Of a stretch of 64,000 nucleotides of DNA, positions 1 through 47,266 are shown piece after piece. The DNA is taken from the NCBI RefSeq assembly GCF_035582795.1, contig NC_134377.1, positions 18,562,501-18,626,500 of the forward strand. The letters are read 5' to 3'. Position numbers and translations under genes: made by a program. The DNA is from Mycteria americana (taxonomy: Eukaryota; Chordata; Aves; Ciconiiformes; Ciconiidae). Each line of letters begins with the position of its first letter. The first letter of the stretch is position 1. The notes beneath the pieces are model-generated. The model was not told where the DNA came from. It did not search any database and worked only from the letters and a program-made list of their open reading frames with translations.

Positions 1-2569
1 TCACCGGAATCTTGGTATCACCAGCAAATCCAACTGCATCATTTTTTGACAAGAGTGGGTGGACTGGGAAAGGACAGACCATTCCAAGATGTTTAACTTT
101 ATATGACAAATGAGGACGGATTCAGGCTGTGTTGTAATCCTATGGCCTATATTTGACCATCCTTGTTTTGGAATAATTGATCAAAAAGCTCAACACAGTT
201 TCCTGTGTTCTACCAGACTTTTATACAGCCATTTGTTCGCTCGCTTTGTGAATGAGTATGATCAGTCACAGCCCAAACATAGCAAATCAAGCTCCTGTTT
301 GCAGATGCAAACTTGGCAATAGGCATTAACTGAACATAGTTCTTGCATCAGGCAACACATCATGTGCTGTCTCAGTCACATTCTGAGCTAGAAGAGAAAC
401 ATGCAGATATTTAAGGATCTTTGGGAGGGCCCGTGAAAGTGGTTATTTCTTAACACTAAACTTGTTTCTTTCAATTCTTTAGTTCTCCTCCTCCAGCATA
501 ACCAAATAAACAAAAGAAGAGCTGCTTATTATTCTTAACAGTTATGTTTCAGTCTTCATGAAATGGAAATGGATGGAAACACACAAAGATGACTGCCTTC
601 TGATGTGCTCTGGCTACAGAGCCTTACTCGATCCAGAATTTTAAACATGTTCACACTAGACTCTGAGTCAGAGCGAATGATTTGTGGAGAGCTAGGATGG
701 AAGAGGGAAAACTCTGACACTGGGACTAGAAATCATTCCTTTGCTTCCTGGATGCAGTATTGCATGGTGCAGGAAGGGGGAGGCAACTAAAAGCTACTGC
801 ATAACTGGACCTCCACACATTCTTTTTGAAATTATTACTTTATTAGATCACATTTTTCCATGATGAGGACCAAAAATCTGCAAAGAAATGTGACCACAAA
901 ATGCTAAATAAATGGTTTAACTAGCACTTTGTATGCTTCCCCTTTCATTTTTGCGTTTGCTAAAGATATTCTACATATCTGGAACAGCACAGTTTGCCAA
1001 AAATTGTCACTTTTTCATGTTGCAGGGCACCTCTCAGGCCTTTAGAAAAGTAGGAAGTACCAAATACTCTTTAAATTCAGGAAGATCTTTCTAAAAAGAT
1101 AGGTACTTCTAAGAAGATCACCTATACTCTAAAAAGATAGGATTGTGAATTCCCTCTGGTGCTTGTTAAGGCTGCCTCTGCACAAGAGGTTTTCTCCCTT
1201 TATTTAACATCCCTCATACAAGCAGTATCAGTTACACCGAAAGCACCGGCATAAAGGGGCACAGCTATCTTAATCCTGTGTCATCTAAATTCATTCCAGT
1301 GACAGGGTAGCAAAAGTGCTTATGTATTGCTTCTGCTAGCACTGGTAGGAATTTTTTTAAATGTAATTTAGACATTTCATTATGTGGACTTTGAGCATGT
1401 AAGTCTGTGTTTATCTGTATTTTATTTTAGCTCGGCCATCTTGCTTGTTATTTTCTCAAAAATCTAAAGGGTAGCAAACATGTACGGTTGTTGAATCTGT
1501 CTGGGAAACATCTTCGTGTTGTGTTTGGGTCTTGGAAATCCTAGTTAAGACTGAAGTTCCAGAAAAGCCAGTCTGATACGTTCAGGTTATATACGTCATT
1601 AAGAACCATGAAATGCAGAGAACTTCCATTAAAATCTGTTCCACAAACAATTCAGACAAGACAGAGAAGGCCAAGAGTGAGTAAGAAAATTAGGGTGACT
1701 TTTATTTTCAGCTTCCTGAAATCCTACAAGCTGATAGGAAAAAAATGGGGCCTTTGTGTTACATAAAATAGCATTACATGGTCTAATAAAAACTTGGTTT
1801 TGAGGGGAGAACATAGTTCAGGAAATAATGGTGTTTTCAGGATGGGATTTCTGAACCTACCTTTAAAGTTAATGCAGACAAAGGTACAGCTTCATACAAA
1901 ACCAGGAATGTGGGCATAAAGAATGGGAACAAAAAAGGTGCAGACCTTGGTCAAAGATTTTTTTTTCCATGATTTGGGTTGACTGCTTCACAGATTTGCC
2001 AGTAAGGGCTGAACTCCCACTTCAGCCATTCCTTCAAAAAAAAAGTTTCTCTCCACTCTCTGGCTGCCTATTTTCAGGAAACTCGCAGAAATCTAGTATC
2101 TTTGAGCTTATTCCTCTCCATCACATGTGGCTGGATTTGGCCAACAGTCTCAAAACTTGCTATGGTGGGGAAAAGGAAACAGGCAAACATAGGGAAAGCA
2201 TAGTCATAGAAGACTTGTTTCCTTCTGGGGATGGGGGGAATTCATAGCTTATGAATTTAGAGAGTGCTTCTTTCCAGGATTAAGAGAAGGGGAAATGTAT
2301 TGTAAAGGCCCTATAGAAAATTAAGTTTGTTTACCATCTGCATGGTTTACTACTATAATCTAAAATGTAACGGGGTTTCTGCTTTTCTTGGCTTTATTCT
2401 ATTTCCTGGATAATATAATAATGTTAAGAAAATGAACACTGAGGTTTCCCTATCAAGGGTCTATTTCAAAGGAAATAGCTAAAAGGCCCTAACAGTCAAT
2501 ATATTCAGCATTTCCCAAATCACCCTATTAATCTGCAATTAGAAAACATTGGCTCATTCAGTCGTGCTG

Positions 2570-2630
2570 TAGGACAGAGGTAATAACCAGAAGACCCCCC
2601 TCAGGTCCTTTCCAGCCTTTTATTCTTGTA
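2570..2630 (+). mobile_element. Possible CR1 LINE 3'-end remnant
   Basis: The stretch ending in CTCAGGTCCTTTCCAGCC and followed by a TATTCTTGT-like tail resembles the 3' end of avian CR1 retrotransposons, which typically read as a ...GGTCCCTTCCAGCC... segment followed by short ATTCTATG-type repeats. Only about 60 nt are alignable by eye, the terminal octamer repeat is degenerate, and there is no ORF. CR1 is the dominant LINE of birds, so a short 5'-truncated copy is unsurprising. A chance match cannot be excluded. Confidence 0.35.
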
Positions 2631-5600
2631 CCCTGTTTATGCACACTTACTAGTTATGCTCCTAAATGGTATTTAACCACTCAGACCATTTAAACTAAGT
2701 TTTTACTTGGTCTATTTGTAAGTGTAGCTTGGTTTCTGTCATTCCAGAACTAGTGAAATTAGCAATAGATGCACACTTGTTTTATATTAGCTACCTCATT
2801 TCTTTCCATTAGTTGTAGTCTCAAAGAACACGTTCACTCTCTATCCACTTGATGGATGAGCTGCCAGAGAAAACATTCTGGAGGAATTCAGCTTCTAAAA
2901 AGGTTGATGTAGCAAGCAGCCCTGACCCATCTGTCATGATTTGGAAGACAGACGTTGACTCCCATGCCCTTTATTTGGCTTTGCGTCGCTGACCAGTAGA
3001 CCTCGGTTTTTACAAGGCTGGGCTGGAGGAGTTGCAATTTCAGCTGATACACTGCTGTGCAAGTAATTCAGCATCTGTGCTGCAAACCCTGGAGAACGCA
3101 AGTGTCCAGAGAAGAAGCGAACAACTATATGAATGCACAGAGAGCACGAATGTCAGCTCACTGCACACAGACAGAAGTGGAAATGCTTCTGGGAGGAAAG
3201 ACAGGCATATTGTTTGCAAGTTACATGTAAATTATGTATCATCCTGGCATTAGCTCTGTGGGGAATCTAAAGGCCTCCAGCCTGCACTGCTACTGCCTCT
3301 AGACACTTCTATTCATTTTGACATTAAATGCCACAAGGATCTATCATCTCCAGCAGAGCTTTCTGTGCACAGGGAATACAGGATGGGGCTTCACATACCA
3401 AACTAAATTCATAAAGTGACCTTTATCAAGAACATGTCACCCCCATAACAGGGGATTTCCTTTAAATGCTAAGTGTGTGCAATGACATTCTCCTGCCAGA
3501 GAATGAACTAGAGGCAATTTAAACATTAAACAGTTACATATTAAACAACTCTGCAACAGAATCTTTACATTTCAAATCATTTCTTCAAAAACATTACAAT
3601 TTTTACCAGTCTGTTCTCAGGAGCTTGCGCAATGACTTATAAAAACCACAGAAGAAACTCATCCAGAGCCTCAGAGTGCTTTGTATGACCCAGAGTTATG
3701 CATTCAATAAGAAGAACAGATGGGAAAATGTGAATTGAATTCCAGGGGAAAACAACATTATTTGAATGGAATTTTGCACTGAAATGGAGAATGACTGTGG
3801 GACATGTACAAGGAGTCAGTTCTGGATGGGAGACGATGAGAGGAGACAGTTCTTGACTCACCAGAGAGGAGCCTGTTGGAAAGAGAGGGAAGAGACAGAT
3901 GGGAGGAAAGGGGAGGGCTCCACCGTCTCCAGGAGACAAGCTGGAAAGAAGTCCAAGGAGTGAGGGTGTGGTTTGAAAAACAAGGAATACAATTTCAGAC
4001 TGGATCCTGAAGCAAACAGGGTAGTCAGTGAGGGCCTTGAAATGCATGAAATGTCAATTTTCTCTGTGAGAGACCAAATCAGAACTTTTGGAGTTGTTGT
4101 GACACTCCGTCTTTGCTGCACCACAACGTCTTCGTGCTGTGACTGCTGATACAGCGTTCCTAAGGTCTGCATTTATCTGTTAGGCGAAACATTGACACTC
4201 AGACGGCGCCAGTCAGCTTACAGCTGGGAACAGATGCAGAGCAAACATTCTGCGTTCAGTGCCGTGCCACACGCATCAGCTCTCCAGCAGTTTGTAGTGG
4301 TCAGCCACAAGGACGTGCAAGTCCAACCCCCAGACTCCCCGTCACTTGGAGCTCTACTTGTTCACACTCAGGCAGGTCTCCTGCTGTCAGCAAGTGGATG
4401 CTTTCTCATATAGGCCAGAATATGTGCTAGTGCCTTTTTATTTTTTTTTTATCAAAACAGTAAAGTGGCCAAACATTTGCAAATGGAACACTTTTGTAGT
4501 TAAACAGTGATTTGAACTGATGTTGTGGAGCAAGGCTCTGAGAGGAACACTTAAGAGAAGTGCACATTGCTTTTCCAGTGAGACTTCCGTGGCCGATTCT
4601 GTCGGAAGAAGACTAGGAACATGCACAATACATATAACATTTTTCCTTGTAAATAACAGCCCCTCCAAGGCAAAAATGCAGGTCTTCTCAGGGCTGTTCT
4701 CAAATACTGAAAAAGAGCATCAGGCTGCCATCCATAGGAGGAGCCAGAAAACCAAACATCTGGAGGAGAGCAACCCTTGAAAAAATAGAGAAACATTTAC
4801 CAGGAGCTTTTCCATTTGTGTTGTTAAAGGATTGCTAGGGATTACACCCTTCTCAGCTGCTAAGTGCTGTGGCTCTGCCTTTTATAAGGAAGCAAGAGAG
4901 CAGCAGTTAGCTAATCAGAGGGGTACTAGCGCAATGAACATTTAGAGACTTTAGACCCTCTACATTTCCTTTTAATAGGCTATAGATGGTAGGAGAAATA
5001 CCTTAAAAAGGCCAGTAATGCCTTTCCATTGAGAGATCCCAAACTAAATATAGAAAACAAGGTTAAATGACTCAGTTAAAACATCCATGCACACATCTGA
5101 CTGTACAGAGGTCAGTTTCTTTAGCTATGGAAGCTCAGCTACTTGCGAAGTGGAGAAAAGATGACAAAATGCTTTTCCCATTTTTTTGATTTGTGTCAAA
5201 ATTTCAACTATGAGCTAGCTCTTCAGAGCTGATCACGCTTGCGAAGGATCTAGCCCTTGTGATCAGCAAAGCCAGGTGTTAAAAAGAACACATATTTAAA
5301 CACAGAACAGCGTAAAGAAGGTACAAATGAGAAAGACATTAGCAGACAAAAGTGTGGCAAAGCACTTCTACATAAGGTGAGATGCTTTTTTTACCACAGA
5401 AATTATGGGATGTTGTAATTAGGATTTGGCCAGCTGGGAGTGGGCATGAAGCATTATATTATTAAAACTGGATTGAAGAAATATAACAGACCTTTAATTT
5501 TAATTATACTTTGAAAGAGCTTTGATTTCCTTAGGCAGTGATGTCTCTAGTTCATGTCAGCAGTTTAGTGCCAGACTAAGAGTGACTGCACACAGTACAC

Positions 5601-5654
5601 AATGATTTTTGTGCATTTGCAATTCTTGCTAATAAAAATGTCTCAAACCTGTTG

Positions 5655-5735
5655 TTTCTTTCCTTTTCTTTAATTATATATTTTCTTTAAAATATAAATC
5701 ATATAAATGATATAAAAATATATATCCTATAACTA
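5655..5735. repeat. AT-rich low-complexity stretch
   Basis: Pyrimidine-rich sequence runs into imperfect ATATAAAT/ATATAAAA repeats with almost no G or C. It looks like a decayed AT microsatellite in intergenic DNA. No gene-related signal is visible. Confidence 0.6.
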
Positions 5736-7524
5736 TGTACATCACTTAAGAGGTCCTACTTAATTTGTGAAATAAGTGTGGCTCATTTTTTTTAAACAGA
5801 GCTAGTTAGCTATAAAGTAGAAAGCAAAAGCTAGCCATTGGAGCTCTGGATGTAAGTAATTAGCATCCATAAAGTGCTTGTCAAGGAGGGCAGTTGACAG
5901 AGGCAAACACAGAGCAAGTTCATTACACCAAAATGGGTGACAGATCATGTCCTGACGTCCCACTGATGGTCTTGTCTCTGCAGCACTGCTGACTTGCCCT
6001 CGTTTAGAAACCGATACAGCTAACCCACTGTAAATAAACTGCTACTAACAAACCTACGGAGTAGCTGCTACTCAAACCCCTTTTGGGACCATATAAAGAG
6101 AAGTCGTCTCCACTTCAGCTCCATTCTGGCTTGCTTTTGGGAGAACAGACCTTGGTGCCTAACCGCAGTCGTGAGTCCTCTGGGAAGAGCTACAGATCCC
6201 AGGTTTCCCGAGGGACGGGGCTGTAGCGGCACCTCAGTCCCAGCACCTTCCCGCCTGTTCAATGGGCTGTTCCGGGTTGCCTCAGTCCGGCTGCAGACCT
6301 TCAGGTCTCCCACGCACGGCAAAGGGGTCCCCGTGGCTGCAACCTGCGATTGTGTGCGCCAGTAGGAACCAAGGTGTCTCAGCAGAGCCGTGCCTACGAT
6401 TCCTTTGGAAACCTAACCCAGTTTCGGTAATTCTCAGCTCCACGTATTAAAAATGAATGAGGTTAAGTAAAAATAATGAGGTTTTAAATTGTAATATATT
6501 TGGAATTGTTTTAATCTGCCTTCTGGTTTTGAGTCTTCAGGGGTCCCTTGTTGAGCTTTTCTTTGCAACCCACAGCATGAAAAACTCATTTATAAAAAAC
6601 TCAATCAGAGATTCTCCTGTAATCTTGTGTTTCCCAGAGCTGGGCTCTCTGGGAAAATGTGAACAACACGATGCTCTGGATAAAACTGCTGGAGCTAGCA
6701 ACACCGCAGCAATCAGTTTCCATCTCGAAGGATTACTGTAATTTAGGAGAAACATAATAGCAGTAACGTTACCTTCACCTCCCCCATCTGACGTTAATGG
6801 GCTGACTAGCTGTGAGGGTAAAAAAAAAAAAGGTGTTGATATACCTCTTGCATGTTGGACCCTCTACTTCTTGGTTATTCAATAACTTTCCAATTTATGA
6901 TGTCAACTCTCTGGGGAAGGAACCCTATTTCCATTTAGAAATTCCACAGGGCAGAACAGCAGGATGGCTTTTCAAACAGACCTGATAATGGGTCATAAAA
7001 CTCCTCACCTACCTTTGGGCACAGCAGTAGGTAGCAAAGCCCAACGCGGTGCTACGATCTGTTGGTGGGCCGAGGGCAGTGGGCAGCCGTGCCGTCTGAC
7101 CGAGCCAGACCCAAGCGCCAGCTGAGCCCCTTGGGGCTCCCGGGTGCTACTGAGAAGCAATGGCTGCCCTGGCCATTGTGCCCGGAGCGGGGGCCATGAC
7201 TGTCAAAGGCCACCCGTGCCCTGCTCCCCTGCGGCCAGGACGAGCCGGTGTGCACCCCGAGGAGGAGGAGAGCCGCTCTCTGCCACGATCAGCCACGACG
7301 GCAGGTGCTGGGGCAGGCCGCGGGAGCAAGGCCTGCTCCCAGCCTTCAGCGCCCAACAAGGGCCGCAGCCAGGCAGTGGGGCAGCGCCTGGGGAGCCCCC
7401 TGCCTTTCTCCTCACCCACGGCGGGAGCCCCGGAGCCCTGAGGGGAGCATCACCCCCGGCACCTCCGCCCTCGCTGTGCGGAACGGCGGGAAGGGACCCG
7501 CGGGACGGGGAAAGAGCTCGGGGT

Positions 7525-7539
7525 GGGGGGGGGGGGGGG
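7525..7539 (+). repeat. G15 homopolymer in the CLTCL1 CpG island
   Basis: Fifteen consecutive G with further G-runs on both sides, within a G-rich stretch that could fold as a G-quadruplex on the + strand. Such runs are prone to length error in sequencing and to length polymorphism. Confidence 0.8.
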
Positions 7540-7635
7540 CGGGGGGTGTCCGTGTGAGGCGGACGGCGGGGCAGGACCGTGAGCAGCCGCAGCGCCCACC
7601 CGCCGCCCGCCGTGAGGAGCCGGGGAGGGGGCCGG

Positions 7636-7645
7636 GTCACGTGAG
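7636..7645. promoter_or_regulatory. Palindromic E-box TCACGTGA (CLEAR-like)
   Basis: The palindrome TCACGTGA is at 7637-7644, with GTCACGTGAG at 7636-7645, one base from the GTCACGTGAC element bound by TFEB and MiT-family factors. USF and MYC/MAX also bind CACGTG cores. It lies about 510 nt upstream of the CLTCL1 start codon inside the CpG island. Occupancy is inference. Confidence 0.45.
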
Positions 7646-7992
7646 TGCGTGTGGCAGCAGCGGAAGGATACCCGGGCTCCGCCAACTCCTCCCGCCCCTC
7701 TCCGCCGGCCGCGGCCGGGGCGGGGGGACCCCCCCCTCCCCTCGGAGCCCCCTCCCTAGCCCTGCCACTCAGCGGGAGTGGGGGGCGGCGGGGGCGAGGA
7801 AGGCGGCGGGGGGTGAGGGCGGGCGAGAGGCGGGGGCGATGGGGCGGGGGAAAAAGCGCCGCGGGGAGGGACTATTTGAGGAGACCCTGGCAGGCCGGTG
7901 AGGTGCGGAGTGATCCCGCCTCCGGAGTGAGCGGCCGAGCTGAGGCAGAAAGGGGAGGCGAGCCCGCCGGGGCGCCATCCCCGCGAGGGCAC

Positions 7993-8003
7993 TGCGCCTG
8001 CGC
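7993..8003. promoter_or_regulatory. NRF1-like element
   Basis: TGCGCCTGCGC matches the two GCGC half-sites of the nuclear respiratory factor 1 consensus with C in place of the usual central A. It directly precedes the pyrimidine tract, about 150 nt before the start codon, a typical position for NRF1 sites in CpG-island promoters. Motif match only. Confidence 0.4.
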
Positions 8004-8005
8004 CG

Positions 8006-8066
8006 CCTCCCCCTCCCCTCCCCTCCTTTCCCCTCCTCTCCCCTCCTCTCCTCCCCTCTCCTCCCC
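8006..8066 (+). repeat. 61-nt polypyrimidine tract with a 37-nt perfect mirror repeat
   Basis: An uninterrupted run of C and T. Its last 37 nt (8030-8066) read identically from left and right about position 8048: T occurs at offsets 5, 8, 10, 15, 18, 20, 23, 28, 30 and 33 of 37, a fully symmetric set. Homopyrimidine mirror repeats are the known sequence requirement for intramolecular triplex (H-DNA). It lies 89-149 nt before the CLTCL1 start codon, in the core promoter or 5' UTR. Confidence 0.85.
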
Positions 8067-8154
8067 GCCGCCGTGTGGGGTGCAGTGGCGCCTGCCCCGC
8101 TGCCACCGCCGGCCCCTGCCCCGCGCCCCTGCCCCGGGGAGCTCGCCCCCAGCC

Positions 8155-44029
<35,875 letters not shown>

Positions 44030-44700
44030 CTAGCTCTCTGACAGACCTTCACTGTCTCTGTTCTCTTCCTTCCCGTCCCTTTTTAACTTCTCCAAGAAGT
44101 GTACAATGGTCCTAAAGGCACAGATGACCTTCTGTTGGCTGAACACACTTGCTGCCTGGCTCAGTGAGGAGACTTCAACGGGATGCCTGTTACTGTTATT
44201 TATTGATTATTGTCCGGTTACATTTCAACCTCTGAAAGGCAGCTTTTGTTAATGACATTGTGAGACTCTTGTCTGAAGTTAAGGCACTATTTCACTAACT
44301 CATATAGCAATAACTGCTTGAGGCCAGGGGGAAGAGAGCATATTTTTTTTTTCTTTTGCAAAGCCCATTGAAGGCAGCTGGGAAATTGCCTGGCACCAAG
44401 TTGTTAAAGCTTTAGCTGAAGCTACTGAAGTAGCAGGGTTGTTAACAATTCAGTGAAGCATCTCGTTAATAATGAATTGTTGAAAGCTTGTGTACATCTG
44501 ACTACCCCATTTTATTTGCAGTCTTATGTGCAAAAGAAAATGGGCTTTCTAATATTTGTGCTCTGAATGTTTAGAGGAATATTGGGAAAGTTTCTTTTTC
44601 TGGACAGTAATGCTGTTGGGGTTCAATGCTGTTGGAATCTGTTCTATATTTTCTGGAGTAGATCTGAGACTTGAAGAAAATAAATCTTCTCATGCCAGAG
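44030..44700 (+). other. CLTCL1: CLTCL1 3' UTR (proposed)
   Basis: Runs from the stop codon to about 15-20 nt after AATAAA at 44679-44684. It includes AU-rich patches (TTATTTATTGATTATTG near 44200). A U-rich element follows the hexamer (TTTTTGTTT near 44720). The exact cleavage site is inferred. A longer 3' UTR using later AATAAA hexamers (48166, 48494) is possible. Confidence 0.6.
44679..44684 (+). terminator. Polyadenylation signal AATAAA for CLTCL1
   Basis: First canonical hexamer after the stop codon, 650 nt downstream, followed by a U-rich stretch about 35 nt later. Other AATAAA hexamers are 3.4 kb or more beyond the stop. Confidence 0.6.
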
Positions 44701-47234
44701 AGCAAACACTTCCCAGATCCTTTTTGTTTAACAAGAAGAGAGCATGTTACTTGTTGACGTTAAATGGTACTAAAGGAAACCTCAGCTATGTGTGGCAAGT
44801 GAACATAGGAGTGTGCATGGGCTGCCGAAGTACTAGAGATGCAAGAGCACAGTGTCAGGGTTGGGGAGGGGGACATACTGCTAAAATATTGAGGCGGTAG
44901 GGAGGGCCATAATCCTGACTTTTTATTTGCACCTTTAACTGATTCTGACGTTGGCTTCCTGCCACACCATGTTCTGACCCTGTCTGGTGGGCAGAGTCAG
45001 CACCACCTGAACTAACAGGGTGCAGTGACTCAGTTCTGCTATGCTGCAGTAGTATCAACGGCGTGTCCATCACCCACCTCTTTCTTTGAGAATGCCAACA
45101 GGGATGTATTACTACTTTGTGCCACTCTTCAAATACATGTATCATTAACGTTTTATGTACTTAGATAACAATGTATAATTTATGGTTATGAATCTTGTGC
45201 TAATCTTGAATATTATAAAAGTCCAACTATAAATGTAAAACTGCAGTATCCACTGTGTGGTTCTAGTCTTAATATCTTGGGGGTGGGGACCGGTTAGTAG
45301 TAATACACTACCACAAATAGCATCAGGTTTCTTAATCTGACAACTAAGGATGCCAGGCAGGAAAAAGGGAAACTTGTGCCAAAGCACTTAACACAGGTGG
45401 CTTAGCAATTATCTTAAAAGGGAGTTGCAGTCTCTTTGCTGGACACATCAGCACACTGTCACGTGTGGAGGTCATGCTGCTGGAGGCAGTCACATGCTTA
45501 CATGACTTCATTCACAGGACTGGAAAAGCTTCAGTCCTGTGCTGAGGGAGATGCTGCAGGTAGTATCTTTAGCACTAAAATACCTTAATATAGCAGCAGC
45601 AGTGGTAAGCTCCACCTTTTGATACTGAATTCTACTTGAACAGGGCAAAACATCTTTAAATGCCAACCAGCAGAGACTGCCAGGGCTGTGAAATCAGTAA
45701 CAGCAGACTATGCTTTGGCACAATCTGAACTACTATATCGTCTCCCTTGATCACTGCACTGCGATAGCTATGGCAAAGAGATGCAGTGTCCACCTTCCTC
45801 ATGCCAGCCAGAGTGCTCAGAGTGTTCATGTAACATACTAACCTCAGTTTTGTACTGATCAGCACTCAACAGCTCAGCTTGAAATACTGAGCCGCTAATG
45901 AGTTCAAGCAAATCTGCATTCTGTCCAGACTTACTCCTAGCAGGAATTAGTCAGGTAGCATGCTATTTTCCAGACAAATGGTACTTATATTTTGTAACTA
46001 GTTCCTTGTGGGTCAAAAGGAATTTGGGCGAGGCAGCTGGAACTGAAGACCAGCTCTAGGATTAGTATGACTGTAGGAGTTTGTTTCCTCTCAACTTGAA
46101 AATTTACTGTGACTTCATAGCAACAATTACAAGCCAATGGTGGAATACAGTAAACTGCTAGATTAAATATTAGAAGAGCTCATGACCTGTAGAGAATTGA
46201 GCTAGCCTGGGGATCCTTAATAGCTGCAGTCTAGAAATCTAATTACAGGAATGACTTGAGTTCTCAAGGAAAGCAAAGCTGCCTTGTTTGATGAATAGTC
46301 TCGCTTTAGTTGCTGTCCTGGTATCTTAAGCTCTTGCTAAGTATAATGGCTTTTAAATTTTGTGGTCTTGCATTCTAAAATGCATCCAGAAACATACTCC
46401 CTGCTATCACAGTGCAGCTGTACCTAAAATGTGGAACAGATGCTTGCATACTTCACTGTTTCTTTAACAGTTAAGTCATTCTCAGCAGGAAATAACCTCT
46501 CTTTTAGTGGGTTAAGTGGAGGACTTAACCCAGTTTATGAAGTTGTAGTGTCCATCCAAGTTTCTGAAAACTTGAATAAGATTCTTTTGTGGAAAACTTC
46601 CTTTAAAACTAAGCTTCTCACTAATTCCCACCACTTCAGTGAGATGGGGCTAGTGGTGTCACCTAGAATGATCTGTTCATGTGGAACACACTGCAGAGTG
46701 CAGCATCTGGAGACTAACTTCTGGGCTTACGATACTGTCAAATAGTAACTTGCTTGAACCTACATACAGGCTTTTACCAACTCATGCTCTTCCTGTGAGA
46801 AACAGTATGGATTTCCTTCTGTAATAGCTCTTGTTATTTGTCAGACCTTAAGGGGATTCTCCCCAATCTGGCAAACTTGGGCAACTACAGGTCTGGCATC
46901 AGATGTGACAAGCAATTCACAAGCATTGCTGTGCAGCTGCTTTAATGTCTTGTGAGCTAGGTCGAAACTGATCTCTCCACAAATGACTGCAAGGACATGC
47001 GCTGCTCTGGACATAAAACTCTGACCTGTGTTCAGCTGCTCACTCTGTGCTAGCACTTGAGATCTTACACTATCCTTTGCTCCCTTGCATCTTCAAAGGT
47101 TACTGGTTTCTTTTGGTACAAACACCAAGTCAAAGAAGAAGGGAGGAAGAACATCTAACAAAGCTGCTGCTAGAAGCGGAATTCTGATGGAGGCTGCTGC
47201 TGTCTGCTCTGTTGGGCCAGATGAGCAAGCCCCA

Positions 47235-47266
47235 TAAACTCGGGAGGAATTAAACTCAGGAGGAAT
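47235..47266 (+). repeat. 2x16-bp tandem duplication, one mismatch
   Basis: TAAACTCGGGAGGAAT is followed directly by TAAACTCAGGAGGAAT. A small slippage duplication in intergenic DNA. Confidence 0.8.

Larger units (their letters stand above)
1..7050. other. Intergenic region upstream of CLTCL1, no gene seen
   Basis: AT-rich sequence. The longest open frames are 60-140 codons, overlap on both strands, and show no family motif or splice-linked continuation. In the human order HIRA would lie further upstream in the same orientation, but I recognise no HIRA exon here. An AATAAA at 907-912 could belong to an upstream transcript but nothing else supports that. Small features: a 13-bp direct repeat (1091-1103 and 1129-1141), a 12-bp palindrome (4474-4485), an AT-rich simple stretch (about 5655-5735) and a possible CR1 remnant (about 2570-2630). 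Confidence 0.7.

Noticed and set aside
3637-4172. Overlapping 136- and 104-codon minus-strand frames upstream of CLTCL1
   Set aside because: Both lack recognisable homology and overlap another + strand frame; probably chance.
1-7050. Possible last exon or 3' UTR of HIRA
   Set aside because: Expected from synteny somewhere upstream, but no open frame here resembles HIRA and a lone AATAAA at 907 is not enough.
46431-46745. 104-codon open frame between the two genes
   Set aside because: No domain, no splice context, no adjacent promoter; length is within chance expectation.
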